Origin: Prevotellaceae bacterium MN60
GTDB lineage: Bacteria > Bacteroidota > Bacteroidia > Bacteroidales > Bacteroidaceae
Assembly (NCBI GenBank): GCA_900199555.1
Contig: FZQZ01000002.1
Location: 62,001 to 126,000 of the forward strand
DNA length: 64,000 nt
Reading direction: 5' to 3'
Made by a program: the position numbers and the translations under genes. Of the stretch, positions 17,791-26,802 are shown piece after piece; position 1 is the first letter of the stretch; each line of letters opens with the position of its first letter. A model generated the notes under the pieces. The model ran no database searches and was not told where the DNA came from. It saw nothing but the letters and a program-made list of their open reading frames with translations.

Positions 17791-19713
17791 CTACAGTTCC
17801 TCACACTCTTTTATCCATAATGCTGAGCTGGCATCGCTAGGCATGCGCCAGTCGCCACGGGGCGAGAGCGAGATGCTACCCACCTTAGGACCATCGGGCA
17901 GACAGGAGCGCTTGAACTGCTGAGAGAAGAAGCGACGACAGAAGGTGGTGAGCCACTTCTTGATAGTGTCGCGGTCGTAGGCATCGCCAAAGGCTTTCTG
18001 CGCCAGCACGAATATCTTGTTGGGACGGAAACCAAAGCGAAGCATATAGTAGAGGAAGAAGTCGTGGAGCTCGTAGGGACCCACCAAGTCTTCGGTCTTC
18101 TGCGCAATATTACCCAACTCGTCGGCAGGAGTTAGCTCGGGCGAGATAGGCGTATCAACCACATCAATCAGCACGTCGTGCTCGTCGGCAAAGGCGGGCT
18201 GGTGGGCAAGATAGCGCACCAGATATTGTATCAGCGTCTTAGGCACACCGGCATTCACGCCATACATCGACATGTGGTCGCCATTATAGGTAGCCCATCC
18301 GAGTGCCAGCTCAGAAAGGTCGCCAGTGCCTACTACCAGTCCGTTATACTTGTTGGCCAAGTCCATGAGTATCTGCGTGCGCTCACGAGCCTGCGAATTT
18401 TCGTAGGTGGCATCGTGGACGGTAGCGTCGTGGTCGATATCATGGAAGTGCTGAGTGACAGCAGCAGCAATGGGTATCTCCAGCTGCTGGATGCCCAGCG
18501 ACTGCATAAGCGAAGCTGCATTATCGTGGGTGCGGTCGGTAGTGCCGAAGCCTGGCATCGTGACACCGATAATACCCTTGCGGTCGAGTCCTATCTTATC
18601 AAAGGTACGCACGCACACGAGGAGCGCCAAGGTGGAATCCAGTCCACCACTAATACCTATCACCACATGCTGGCAGCCAGTATGTACCAATCGCTTAGCG
18701 AGTCCAGCCACCTGGATGTTGAGTATCTCCTCGCAGCTTTCGGTCATCTTCTCATCTGAAGGGATGAAGGGATGAGCATCGACATAGCGTGTCAGCTCGA
18801 AAGGCTTGGTGGCGATATCCTTGGCACGGATAATCAGGGCGTGGGCGTTGCGCTGGGCATTGATAAAGGTAGAGTTGGTATGGCGCTCGGTGCGCAGGCG
18901 CTCTACGTCTATCTGTGCCATTTGTATCTGGGGCTGGAAAGAGAAGCGCTCGCTCTCTGCCAGCAGTTGTCCGTTTTCATAAATCAGGGCATTGCCACCA
19001 TATACTACATCCTGCGTAGATTCGCCAAAGCCACTAGAGGCATAGACGTAGCCACTCATCGTGCGAGCACTCTGCTGAGCCAAGAGCGAACAGAGGTAGC
19101 GGTGCTTGCCAATAAGCTCGGTGCTGGCGGAGAGGTTGAGAATGATGTCGGCACCAGCCATCGTGAGATTGTTGCTAGGCGGAATGGGTGCCCACACGTC
19201 TTCGCATATCTCCACACCAAACTTCACGCCGCCAAAGGTCTGGAAGAGCTTGGGATCGGCAGACAGGCATACGGGAGTGCCTGCAAGATAGATTTCGGTG
19301 GGATTAAGGTCCTGAGAGGAAGCAAACCAGCGCTTCTCGTAGAACTCGTTGTAGTTGGGCAGATAGGTCTTGGGCACTACACCTAGCAGCGTGCCGTTTT
19401 GGATAACGGCAGCACAGTTGAGCAGCAAGCCACCAGCCTGTACGGGCAGACCAACCACACAGATAATATCAAGCTGACGGGTGAAGTCGAGCAGCATGAG
19501 CAGTCCCTCTTCAGCCTTGTTCAGCAACAACTGTTCCTTAAACAGATCCTGACAGGCATAGCCCGTGAGCGAGAGTTCTGGAAAGCATAACAGCTCTACT
19601 CCCTCGCTATCAGCCAGGGCAATGAGCTTTTCCATCTCTTGCACATTGTATGCAACATCGGCAACCTTCACCGCTGGTACTGCGGCAGCAACTTTGATAA
19701 ATCCGTATTTCAT
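17791..19713 (-). CDS. nadE: Glutamine-dependent NAD+ synthetase
   Basis: 640 residues, two domains. The N-terminal nitrilase-like glutaminase (1-270) has Glu44 in CFPELSLTGY, Lys in VPKTYLPNYNEFYE and Cys in GVEICEDVW. The C-terminal synthetase has the PP-loop VIGISGGLDSTLALLV near residues 350-365 and the GTGDLSELALGW block. It converts nicotinate adenine dinucleotide, ATP and glutamine to NAD+. The two-domain form means glutamine is the nitrogen donor. It lies downstream of queA with a 62-base gap and no promoter that I recognise there, so co-transcription is likely. Confidence 0.96.
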   Translation of the reverse strand: MKYGFIKVAAAVPAVKVADVAYNVQEMEKLIALADSEGVELLCFPELSLTGYACQDLFKEQLLLNKAEEGLLMLLDFTRQLDIICVVGLPVQAGGLLLNCAAVIQNGTLLGVVPKTYLPNYNEFYEKRWFASSQDLNPTEIYLAGTPVCLSADPKLFQTFGGVKFGVEICEDVWAPIPPSNNLTMAGADIILNLSASTELIGKHRYLCSLLAQQSARTMSGYVYASSGFGESTQDVVYGGNALIYENGQLLAESERFSFQPQIQMAQIDVERLRTERHTNSTFINAQRNAHALIIRAKDIATKPFELTRYVDAHPFIPSDEKMTESCEEILNIQVAGLAKRLVHTGCQHVVIGISGGLDSTLALLVCVRTFDKIGLDRKGIIGVTMPGFGTTDRTHDNAASLMQSLGIQQLEIPIAAAVTQHFHDIDHDATVHDATYENSQARERTQILMDLANKYNGLVVGTGDLSELALGWATYNGDHMSMYGVNAGVPKTLIQYLVRYLAHQPAFADEHDVLIDVVDTPISPELTPADELGNIAQKTEDLVGPYELHDFFLYYMLRFGFRPNKIFVLAQKAFGDAYDRDTIKKWLTTFCRRFFSQQFKRSCLPDGPKVGSISLSPRGDWRMPSDASSALWIKECEEL

Positions 19714-19775
19714 CTTCTTTTACCGTTATGATTAAAGTATAGGAGTTAATACCTTTAACTTCATATTGATACTGC

Positions 19776-20999
19776 TTAGGGTATCAGCAACGAGGAGTCG
19801 CCATAGCTCAGGAATCGGAAGTCGTGAGCCAAGGCATAGTCGTATATCTTGTGCCAGTCGCCATGGACAAAGGCACTAACAAGGAGCAGAAGCGTAGATT
19901 GGGGCTGGTGGAAATTGGTAACCAGCATCTTCACTATCTTATAGGTATAGCCCGGAGCTATGATAATCTGCGTAGAAGAATGGAGCACGGTGAGCTCGTG
20001 GCTAACCATCCAGTCGAGCAAAGCCTGCAGGGCCTCGAGGCTGCTCACCTCCTTCTGCTCGCCATCCGTCTCCTGATAAGGCTCCCACTGGTTTACGTGC
20101 AACTGCTCTTCCTTGATATCGGGATTACGCATCACCTTCAGGCCCATATAATAAAGGCTCTCCAGCGTGCGCACGCTAGTGGTTCCCACGGCAATAGCAC
20201 TACCGCCATGAGCCAGCAGGCGCTCGATAGTATGACGGCGCACAGCAATATACTCGGTATGCATAGCGTGCTCGCCAATAGTCTCGCTCTTCACGGGCTT
20301 GAACGTACCGGCACCCACATGTAGGGTTACCTCTTCGCGCTCAATGCCATGCTCGTCGACAGCCGACAGCACGCGCTCGGTAAAATGAAGACCAGCCGTA
20401 GGAGCTGCCACACTACCCTTAATCTTAGAATAGACGGTCTGATAGGTCGTCTTATCACTCTCCTGGGTCTCGCGATTGAGGTATGGAGGAATAGGCAGTT
20501 CGCCCATCGCATCAAGAATCTCGGCAAAGGACACACCACCAGTCCACTCGAAATCAATCCACTGGCTGGTACCATGCTCACCCTTGCGAGTGGCTCTCAC
20601 CTCTACAGAGGTGCCCTTCACATCAATCACACGACAGAGCGTGCCCTCTTTCCACTTCTTCTGATTTCCCACCAAGCAGAGCCACGAACAACGCTCCGAC
20701 TGCTGGAACATCTGCTCGTAGTCGGCAGGCTGGGCAGGCTCTAACAGGAAAATCTCGATAAGAGCACCAGTATCCTTGCGGAAATGCAAACGCGCTTGAA
20801 TCACTTTGGTATTATTAAATACCATCAAAGCCCCTTGGGGCAAATACTCAGGCAGATGGAAGAAAACGTCTTCACCAACCTGTCCCTTGTTGTAAATGAG
20901 CAACTTAGAGTGGTCGCGCTCCTCTTTGGGGAACTTAGCGATACGCTCGTCGGGCAGCTCATAATTGTAGTTACTAATATGTATGTCTTTCGTATTCAC
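19776..20999 (-). CDS. queA: S-adenosylmethionine:tRNA ribosyltransferase-isomerase
   Basis: 407 residues. Transfers ribose from SAM to 7-aminomethyl-7-deazaguanine at tRNA position 34, a step in queuosine synthesis. Family blocks are present: YELPDERIAKFPKEERDHS, ALMVFNNTKVIQARL, TAGLHFTERVL, LHVGAGTFKPV, EYIAV and TNFHQPQSTLLLLVSAF. The start is a GTG at 20999; no in-frame ATG is available before the conserved region. The TAATTTTG promoter box ends only 4 bases before this GTG, so the transcript appears leaderless with a GTG start. Confidence 0.95.
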   Translation of the reverse strand: MNTKDIHISNYNYELPDERIAKFPKEERDHSKLLIYNKGQVGEDVFFHLPEYLPQGALMVFNNTKVIQARLHFRKDTGALIEIFLLEPAQPADYEQMFQQSERCSWLCLVGNQKKWKEGTLCRVIDVKGTSVEVRATRKGEHGTSQWIDFEWTGGVSFAEILDAMGELPIPPYLNRETQESDKTTYQTVYSKIKGSVAAPTAGLHFTERVLSAVDEHGIEREEVTLHVGAGTFKPVKSETIGEHAMHTEYIAVRRHTIERLLAHGGSAIAVGTTSVRTLESLYYMGLKVMRNPDIKEEQLHVNQWEPYQETDGEQKEVSSLEALQALLDWMVSHELTVLHSSTQIIIAPGYTYKIVKMLVTNFHQPQSTLLLLVSAFVHGDWHKIYDYALAHDFRFLSYGDSSLLIP

Positions 21000-21003
21000 G
21001 ATG

Positions 21004-21011
21004 CAAAATTA
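21004..21011 (-). promoter_or_regulatory. -7 box of queA, leaderless arrangement
   Basis: TAATTTTG on the minus strand, then CATC and the GTG start codon. Confidence 0.65.
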
Positions 21012-21285
21012 CTATAAAATGCACGAAAAAACAAATAAAAGCACGAAAAATAGCTCTTAGCACAATCTCGAGACACAATTACAACATTTTTTTCACAAAA
21101 CAAGTAGGCTAACCACTTCATCACCCAAAATAGGTATTGGCATAATTCATATACGAATCATCTATTTTTTTAGATAAATCGCCAAAATTGCCTCCATTTT
21201 ACATAAATTTACGTTCTGTGTGCCCACACAATAAAATTTCCTAAAAAAAACATCAGAAAAGTTTTGGTAGTATGAAAAATTGTCG

Positions 21286-21293
21286 TATCTTTG
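21286..21293 (+). promoter_or_regulatory. rplU distal promoter P1
   Basis: TATCTTTG with a TTTG -33 element at 21263-21266 (19-base spacer), a near-perfect Bacteroidota promoter. Its transcript would carry a leader of about 220 bases, including a terminator-like hairpin ending in a T-rich run near 21385. Confidence 0.75.
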
Positions 21294-21426
21294 CACTCGT
21301 TATCCTGAAAACAATCTTTTTACCTTAAAAGGACTAATACCTATTGAAGATTATTGAAGCGGTTGCCTGTGAGGGTCATCGCTTTATTTTTTTACCTTAT
21401 TATTTGGTAGTTTCGAGTTTTTTTCG

Positions 21427-21434
21427 TACCTTTG
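21427..21434 (+). promoter_or_regulatory. rplU proximal promoter P2
   Basis: TACCTTTG with TTTG at 21403-21406 (20-base spacer). The leader from here to the ATG is about 80 bases and contains the stem-loop at 21453-21490. Confidence 0.75.
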
Positions 21435-21452
21435 CGCCCGATTTGGTCTGTT

Positions 21453-21490
21453 GTGGCTCAAGAAAGCGGTTGCACGATGCAACACGCCAC
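21453..21490 (+). promoter_or_regulatory. Structured 5' leader of rplU-rpmA, candidate autoregulatory element
   Basis: Outer stem GTGGC (21453-21457) with GCCAC (21486-21490), and an inner perfect hairpin GTTGCA-CGA-TGCAAC (21469-21483), leaving an 11-base purine-rich bulge. Ribosomal protein operons are often controlled by leader structures bound by their own product; that role here is inference. Confidence 0.5.
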
Positions 21491-21521
21491 GCAGAAAAAC
21501 CCGTTAAACAATTAATAAACA

Positions 21522-21839
21522 ATGTACGCAATTGTAGAAATCAACGGTCAGCAGTTCAAGGTTGAGGAAGGCAAGAAGATCTTCGTTAACCACATGAAAG
21601 ATGTGGAAACCGGTAAAACTGTTGAATTCGACAAGGTACTGCTTGTCGACAAAGAAGGTTCAGTACAGGTAGGCGCACCCACCGTAGATGGTGCTAAAGT
21701 AGTTTGCGAGGTGGTTAATCCTCTCGTAAAGGGTGAGAAGGTTATCGTGTTCAAGATGAAGCGTCGTAAGGACTCTCGCAAGCGCAACGGTCACCGTCAG
21801 CAGTACACCCAGGTAGTAGTTAAATCAGTAATCGCTTAA
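21522..21839 (+). CDS. rplU: 50S ribosomal protein L21
   Basis: 105 residues, full length: [20 protein letters not shown] at the N-terminus and the basic C-terminal block [20 protein letters not shown], which contacts 23S rRNA. First gene of the L21-L27 operon, preceded by two promoters and a structured leader. Confidence 0.98.
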   Translation: MYAIVEINGQQFKVEEGKKIFVNHMKDVETGKTVEFDKVLLVDKEGSVQVGAPTVDGAKVVCEVVNPLVKGEKVIVFKMKRRKDSRKRNGHRQQYTQVVVKSVIA

Positions 21840-21858
21840 AATTTAGGAGGAACAAGAA

Positions 21859-22122
21859 ATGGCACATAAGAAAGGTGTAGGTAGTTCTAAGAACGGCCGT
21901 GAGTCAGCAGCTCAGCGACTGGGCGTGAAAATTTTTGGCGGTCAGAAGGTCATTGCAGGTAACATCATCGTTCGTCAGCGTGGTTCAAAGCACAATGCTG
22001 GTGAGAATGTTGCCATGGGTAAGGACGACACTCTGTATGCACTTGTTGACGGAACAGTTCAGTTCCACAAGGGTAAGCGCGACAAGAGCTATGTTTCAGT
22101 AATTCCTGAAGCCCAGGCCTAA
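21859..22122 (+). CDS. rpmA: 50S ribosomal protein L27
   Basis: 87 residues. Begins [16 protein letters not shown] with no cleavable N-terminal extension of the Firmicutes type, and has the signature [21 protein letters not shown]. It lies 19 bases after rplU with a good AGGAGG-type site (TTTAGGAGGAAC), unusual in this window, where Shine-Dalgarno sites are generally weak. Confidence 0.98.
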   Translation: MAHKKGVGSSKNGRESAAQRLGVKIFGGQKVIAGNIIVRQRGSKHNAGENVAMGKDDTLYALVDGTVQFHKGKRDKSYVSVIPEAQA

Positions 22123-22162
22123 GAGAACAAACAACAAATAATTTATTCCAAACAAACAAGAT

Positions 22163-22188
22163 AAGGGAGCTTCGCAAGAAGTTCCCTT
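22163..22188 (+). terminator. Terminator of rplU-rpmA
   Basis: AAGGGAGCTTC-GCAA-GAAGTTCCCTT: 11-position stem with one mismatch, 4-base loop, then TCTCTTTGT. Confidence 0.75.
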
Positions 22189-22200
22189 TCTCTTTGTATA

Positions 22201-22339
22201 GAAGCCCCCACCTAACCTCCCCCCACTGGGGAGGAACGTGACAGATGAGTGGTGAGTGGTCAATGGTCCCACGAGCTCCGCTCGCTTTGACCTTCAGGTC
22301 TAAGAATGGTCAATGGTCCAAAATCGATGATTTTGGACC
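22201..22339. repeat. Cluster of short palindromes downstream of rpmA
   Basis: Four hairpins in 140 bases: CCTCCCC-CCACT-GGGGAGG (22216-22234), GAGC-TCC-GCTC, GACC-TTCA-GGTC and the perfect 11-bp stem GGTCCAAAATC-GAT-GATTTTGGACC (22315-22339). Short direct repeats of TCAATGG/GGTCAATGG surround them. The first palindrome shares CCTCCCCCCAC with the palindrome inside tex. From 22340 to 22492 I see only A/T-rich sequence without a gene. Confidence 0.7.
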
Positions 22340-22492
22340 CTAAAAATAGGGCAAAAAAAAATTGATTGTCTCACGACAACCAACTTCTTAAATTAACCTT
22401 AATAATCTAATACCATGAAAAACACACTACAAAAATACGATTATTTTCTGACATAGCAAGCATTTTTCATGATAAAACCTTATTATTTAACC

Positions 22493-23041
22493 TTACTTAA
22501 ACATTTCTCCATTCCAATTAAGTTTTGTTTGCACTACCTTGTTTTCATCTTGTTCCTCACTTGCAGGACGGTTAAGTGTTTCCTGACTGGTAATAGTCAG
22601 CGAAGAGTCTGCCTCGTCGAGCTTGGCTGTGAACATCTGTTGAGGAAGTGCGATATAGTTGGAAACGGGAAGTGATTTCCATGCGTTAGTATAAAACTCG
22701 ATGGTACTCTCGCGCACATCCGTGCCATAGGTACGCACCACGCAAATCAGCTGCTGTTGTCCCTGCTGCAGCATGAGCATCTCCAACTCTGCGGCATCAT
22801 TCAGGCGGAAAGAAGCATAACGCTGGGTAAGCGCCTGAAGTTCGCTCTTACCATTCAGTTCGTTATTTACCACAGCATCCATACCAGCTTCCTTGAAATC
22901 AAGACAGTCAAGGATATTATTCTCCGTCAGATAGGGAATCTGAGAAGTGGGCATGATTTTCAGCGCATCACTCATAGATATCTGAGCAGACGTGGTGACT
23001 GCCCAGAAACACGAAAGAGCTATAAGTATTTGTTTCTTCAT
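22493..23041 (-). CDS. DUF3256 family secreted protein
   Basis: 182 residues with a signal peptide (MKKQILIALSCFWAVTTSAQ). The body has MPTSQIPYLTENNILDCLDFKEAG, the usual opening of this Bacteroidales family, and a central MLMLQQGQQQLICVVRTYG strand. Function unknown, probably periplasmic. It follows rsmE by 29 bases and is likely in its transcription unit. Confidence 0.72.
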   Translation of the reverse strand: MKKQILIALSCFWAVTTSAQISMSDALKIMPTSQIPYLTENNILDCLDFKEAGMDAVVNNELNGKSELQALTQRYASFRLNDAAELEMLMLQQGQQQLICVVRTYGTDVRESTIEFYTNAWKSLPVSNYIALPQQMFTAKLDEADSSLTITSQETLNRPASEEQDENKVVQTKLNWNGEMFK

Positions 23042-23070
23042 TATACAAAAAACCCTGTTATACGTAAGGT

Positions 23071-23790
23071 TTAGCTTTTACTCAGTTGCATCATCATAAC
23101 AGCCGACAGTCCTGCCGTTTCTGTACGCAAGCGACTCTTGCCCAGATCTACCGACTGATAGCCGTTGGCTACTGCCAAGCGAACCTCATCAATAGAGAAG
23201 TCGCCCTCAGGACCTACCAAGACAAGTGCATCCTCTATCTCGCTGGGCTTGCGCAACTCGTCGAACAGATAGGTACGAGGCACCTCCTCATAGCAATGGG
23301 CAATATACTTGCGGCACTCGCGAGGCTGACGGATAAACTCCTGAAAAGAGGTCATCTCGTTCAACTTGGTAATCCATGCCTTGTGGCTCTGCTTGGTAGC
23401 GGCAATCACTATCTTCTCTGCACGAGGAATCTTAAAGACTCTACGCTCAGAGAACTGACAATCAAGGAGAGAAATCTCGTCAACACCTACTTCTACGGCC
23501 TTCTCTAGCATCCACTCCATGCGATCCATCATCTTGGTGGGCGCAATAGCCAGATGCACATGTCCCTGCCATTGGCGCTCCTGTGGAAGCGTCTCACGAA
23601 TGGCATACATGCAATGGTGCCCATGAGCCATCGTTACCTCAGCACGATAGTAGTTGCCTTGGCCGTCCATGAGCATCATCTCGTCGCCCTCCTTCAAGCG
23701 AAGCACACGCAGGGCATGCGTGGCTTCATCTGAAGGTAGCTCTTGAGAGGTTGCAGCTTCAGGGGCATAGAAAAATCTCACCTCTTTCAT
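23071..23790 (-). CDS. rsmE: 16S rRNA m3U1498 methyltransferase
   Basis: 239 residues. N-terminal PUA-like part (ATHALRVLRLKEGDEMMLMDG) and SPOUT methylase with ALVLVGPEGDFSIDEV and VDLGKSRLRTETAGL, the two halves of the SAM-binding knot. It methylates N3 of U1498 in the ribosomal decoding region. The catalytic block KMMDRMEWMLEKAVEVGV is present. Confidence 0.95.
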   Translation of the reverse strand: MKEVRFFYAPEAATSQELPSDEATHALRVLRLKEGDEMMLMDGQGNYYRAEVTMAHGHHCMYAIRETLPQERQWQGHVHLAIAPTKMMDRMEWMLEKAVEVGVDEISLLDCQFSERRVFKIPRAEKIVIAATKQSHKAWITKLNEMTSFQEFIRQPRECRKYIAHCYEEVPRTYLFDELRKPSEIEDALVLVGPEGDFSIDEVRLAVANGYQSVDLGKSRLRTETAGLSAVMMMQLSKS

Positions 23791-23821
23791 CTGTTATATC
23801 TCTTAATTATTAATGTGTAAT

Positions 23822-25138
23822 CTAATCTATTGGCTTCTGTTCTGGCTTGAAGACAAGGGCGAAGGTAATACCTACCACCAGAGCAAAGCCAGCGAAGATA
23901 AACCAGCAGCTCTGCCAGTCGCCAACGAGGAAGCCATCCTTCCACTCGCAGAAGCTATTCACAATCTCACCAGCAGCCAGCGTACCAATGGTAGCACCCA
24001 AGCCGTTGGTCATCATCATAAACAGGCCCTGAGCAGATGCCTTGATAGATGGGTCGCACTCCTGATCTACGAAGATACCACCAGACACATTGAAGAAGTC
24101 GAAGGCAACACCATAGACAATACATGACAGGATGAACAACAGCACACCAGGCATAGCAGGATTACCGATTCCGAAGAAACCGAAGCGGAATACCCACGCA
24201 AAGAGTGACATCAACATCACAATCTTAATACCAAAACGCTTCAAGAAGTATGGTATCATCAGAATGCAAAGTGCCTCACTAATCTGAGAGATAGAGGTAA
24301 GCAGCGTGGCATTGTTAGCAGCAAAGGTATCTGCAAACTCAGGCATACCCTTGAAGCTGGTGATAAACGGACCGGCAAAACCATTGGTTACCTGCAGACA
24401 CATACCCAGCAAGGCTGAGAAGATGAAGAACAGAGCCATCTGCTTGCGCTTAAAGAGCTTGAAGGCATCAAGACCAAGGCTCTCTACCAGCGATACCTTA
24501 CCGTCTTTCTTCTCCAGCTTACACTCAGGCAAGGTGAAGCAGTAGGCAAAGAGTACGATGCTTAACACACCTGATACAAAGAACTGCATATAGGTATATT
24601 GGAACTTATGGGCATTCTCTGCCAGCGTAAAGCCAAAGCCGCTATCATCTACAAAGGCACAATTGACAAACCACATGGTAGCAATAAAGCCTACGGTACC
24701 CAACACACGGATGGGTGGGAAATCCTTCACGGTATCCATGCCATTCTTCTTCAGGATAGCAAAAGCAGCCGTATTAGTCAGCGCGATAGTGGGCATAAAG
24801 AATGCTACACTCAGCGTATACAATGCGATAAACATCGACTTGTTGGGCAACTCCTGACCAAAGCCTGCCTCCATACCCATCCACCAGCAGCCTAGCATAA
24901 AGCCACCAGCCAACAGATGACAAAGGCCTAACAGGCGCTGTGGCTGTATCCACTTGTCAGCCACAATACCCATCAGCGTAGGCATGAAGATGCTGACAAT
25001 ACCCTGAATAGCATAGAACCAGGAAATCTTGTCGCCCAGTCCGGCTACGCCAAGATAGTTTCCCATACATGTAAGATACGCTCCCCAGACAGCAAACTCC
25101 AGGAAGTTCATGATAGATAATCGTACTTTAGTATTCAT
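23822..25138 (-). CDS. Nucleoside:H+ symporter, MFS (NupG/XapB type)
   Basis: About 438 residues with twelve hydrophobic segments. The opening LSIMNFLEFAVWGAYLTCMGNYL and GIVADKWIQPQRLLGLCHL are typical of the nucleoside:proton symporter family. It probably imports nucleosides across the inner membrane. I place the start at the ATG at 25138, which has an AAAAGA-like site upstream; the more upstream in-frame ATG (25183) adds 15 residues unlike the family. Confidence 0.85.
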   Translation of the reverse strand: MNTKVRLSIMNFLEFAVWGAYLTCMGNYLGVAGLGDKISWFYAIQGIVSIFMPTLMGIVADKWIQPQRLLGLCHLLAGGFMLGCWWMGMEAGFGQELPNKSMFIALYTLSVAFFMPTIALTNTAAFAILKKNGMDTVKDFPPIRVLGTVGFIATMWFVNCAFVDDSGFGFTLAENAHKFQYTYMQFFVSGVLSIVLFAYCFTLPECKLEKKDGKVSLVESLGLDAFKLFKRKQMALFFIFSALLGMCLQVTNGFAGPFITSFKGMPEFADTFAANNATLLTSISQISEALCILMIPYFLKRFGIKIVMLMSLFAWVFRFGFFGIGNPAMPGVLLFILSCIVYGVAFDFFNVSGGIFVDQECDPSIKASAQGLFMMMTNGLGATIGTLAAGEIVNSFCEWKDGFLVGDWQSCWFIFAGFALVVGITFALVFKPEQKPID

Positions 25139-25198
25139 AGTCTTTTCATTTAAGTTAGTCGTTTTCCCTGATAATAGGCGCATAATCCACCTTCATCC

Positions 25199-26161
25199 TT
25201 AATTAGCTTTATCTGCCCTTGCATCCACTCCGTCTGAGCTTCCTCCCTTTCTAAAGGGTGCACTCTTACTACGTAGCCCCTCTCTATTGTCAGGCATTGG
25301 AGTGTCAGGTGCTGACCTTCGGATGTTATCAACTCGTTGCACGCTATCCGCCTCAACTGTTTCTGATTCGTTTTCATTAGTTGATTCAATTTCTTTGTTA
25401 TGAAATCTGATGAGTTGTATCTGACTGACAAACATCAACTGACGCACGTCAGCTGACTCATCACTATTAGGCAGATAGATAAATCCACGCATCTCCTTAA
25501 TATTCAGCGTACGATTAGCAGGAATATAGAGTTGGAAGGTGCCTGATGCTGACAAGTGATTTACCGTCTGCAGAATGCTATCACCCTCATAGGTTGTACG
25601 GATACATACTACTGCATCCTTCACACCACTCTGCCAGATATGTTCAGCCATAAACTGGAATGTAAACGAGTCACCCACCTTAAAGGTAGTGTCAGCCTTG
25701 ATAACAAAATCGAAACGATTCTTGGTAGGACGAGGAAGCAACATCACCGCAGTCTCCTGCTTCCAGATATTTGCCGTATCACCCGACTCACTATATTGTG
25801 AATAGCGGTTGAGTTCACCAACTGCAGCACCTAGTCGCTTACCCTCATCATACAGACGCTCACTAACGCGGGTATAGATACCCTTAAAACGGTCTACATG
25901 TGAATAATAGTAAACTAGCGATGAGTCGAACTCAGCCTCTGTGACGTGGTGTTTCTCTAATACTGCCAAGAAAAACTTGGTACGATCATAGTCAGAAGTC
26001 GCGCTACCACCCTCCTCTATACGAGCCATTGCCTGAGCTATATGATATTCATAGAGAATATCTTCCATGTCGTCAGGCTGGATAATATCAGATGGTACTG
26101 TTGGCTTACAAGCAGCAACCACCATCATAAGTAGGATGAGAAACGGTAGGCTACGCTTCAT
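25199..26161 (-). CDS. DUF4296 lipoprotein
   Basis: 320 residues. Lipoprotein signal MKRSLPFLILLMMVVAACKP with lipobox VAAC and Cys18. DUF4296 spans about residues 24-110 (DIIQPDDMEDILYEYHIAQA, then EFDSSLVYYYSHVDRFKGIY). The rest is a beta-rich tail ending in low-complexity polar sequence. It overlaps lspA by 4 bases; the signal peptidase that would process it is encoded just upstream. Confidence 0.75.
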   Translation of the reverse strand: MKRSLPFLILLMMVVAACKPTVPSDIIQPDDMEDILYEYHIAQAMARIEEGGSATSDYDRTKFFLAVLEKHHVTEAEFDSSLVYYYSHVDRFKGIYTRVSERLYDEGKRLGAAVGELNRYSQYSESGDTANIWKQETAVMLLPRPTKNRFDFVIKADTTFKVGDSFTFQFMAEHIWQSGVKDAVVCIRTTYEGDSILQTVNHLSASGTFQLYIPANRTLNIKEMRGFIYLPNSDESADVRQLMFVSQIQLIRFHNKEIESTNENESETVEADSVQRVDNIRRSAPDTPMPDNREGLRSKSAPFRKGGSSDGVDARADKAN

Positions 26162-26799
26162 CTGTCTGTATTCTTTTTCTTGATAGATATCTCGCTAATC
26201 TCTTTACGATAGAAAAGCAGCAAGAGCACAACACCTACAGAGATAGAGGCATCGGCAAAGTTGAAGATTGGACTAAAGAAAACATAGGGGTTGCCACCTA
26301 CGAAAGGTACCCAATCAGGCCATGTGGTAACAATCAGAGGGAAGTAGAACATATCTACCACCTTGCCCATCAAGAAGGGTGCATAGCCATTGCCAAAGGG
26401 TACCCAATAAGAGGTGTAATACTCTGACGAGGCATTAAATACGAGACCATAGAACATAGAGTCGAGCAAATTGCCAATAGCTCCAGCCATCACCATCGAC
26501 AGGCAAACAAGATAGCCCCAACGAGCCTTCTTCTTCACCTGACCATAAATGTAATAGCCCAAGAGGGATATTGCTACTATACGGAAGATGCTCAGCACAA
26601 GCTTAGAGCCAATCTCCATACCATAAGCCATACCATTATTCTCTATGAACACGATTTTAAACCATGAGAAGATTTCTATCTGCTCATGGAGCGTCATGTT
26701 GGTCTTTACCCAAATCTTGATGACTTGGTCGATAAGGAGGATAGCCGTAACAATAAGTACGGCCATCCATCCACGTTTTACTACCTGCTGACTACTCAT
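26158..26799 (-). CDS. lspA: Lipoprotein signal peptidase (signal peptidase II)
   Basis: 213 residues, longer than the E. coli enzyme (about 164) because of an insertion between the two catalytic blocks. Four membrane segments. Catalytic aspartates lie in GAIGNLLDSMFYG and FNFADASISVG. IENNGMAYGM is the conserved block after the first segment. It cleaves prolipoproteins after lipid attachment. It sits in the chain DksA-like gene, lspA, DUF4296 with a 3-base gap and a 4-base overlap. Confidence 0.95.
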   Translation of the reverse strand: MSSQQVVKRGWMAVLIVTAILLIDQVIKIWVKTNMTLHEQIEIFSWFKIVFIENNGMAYGMEIGSKLVLSIFRIVAISLLGYYIYGQVKKKARWGYLVCLSMVMAGAIGNLLDSMFYGLVFNASSEYYTSYWVPFGNGYAPFLMGKVVDMFYFPLIVTTWPDWVPFVGGNPYVFFSPIFNFADASISVGVVLLLLFYRKEISEISIKKKNTDR

Positions 26800-26802
26800 T
26801 GA

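Noticed and set aside
25139..25431. Small gene between the nucleoside transporter and the DUF4296 gene
   Set aside because: Frame overlaps the end of the DUF4296 gene, is low in information and lacks a site; the transporter start at 25138 explains the region.
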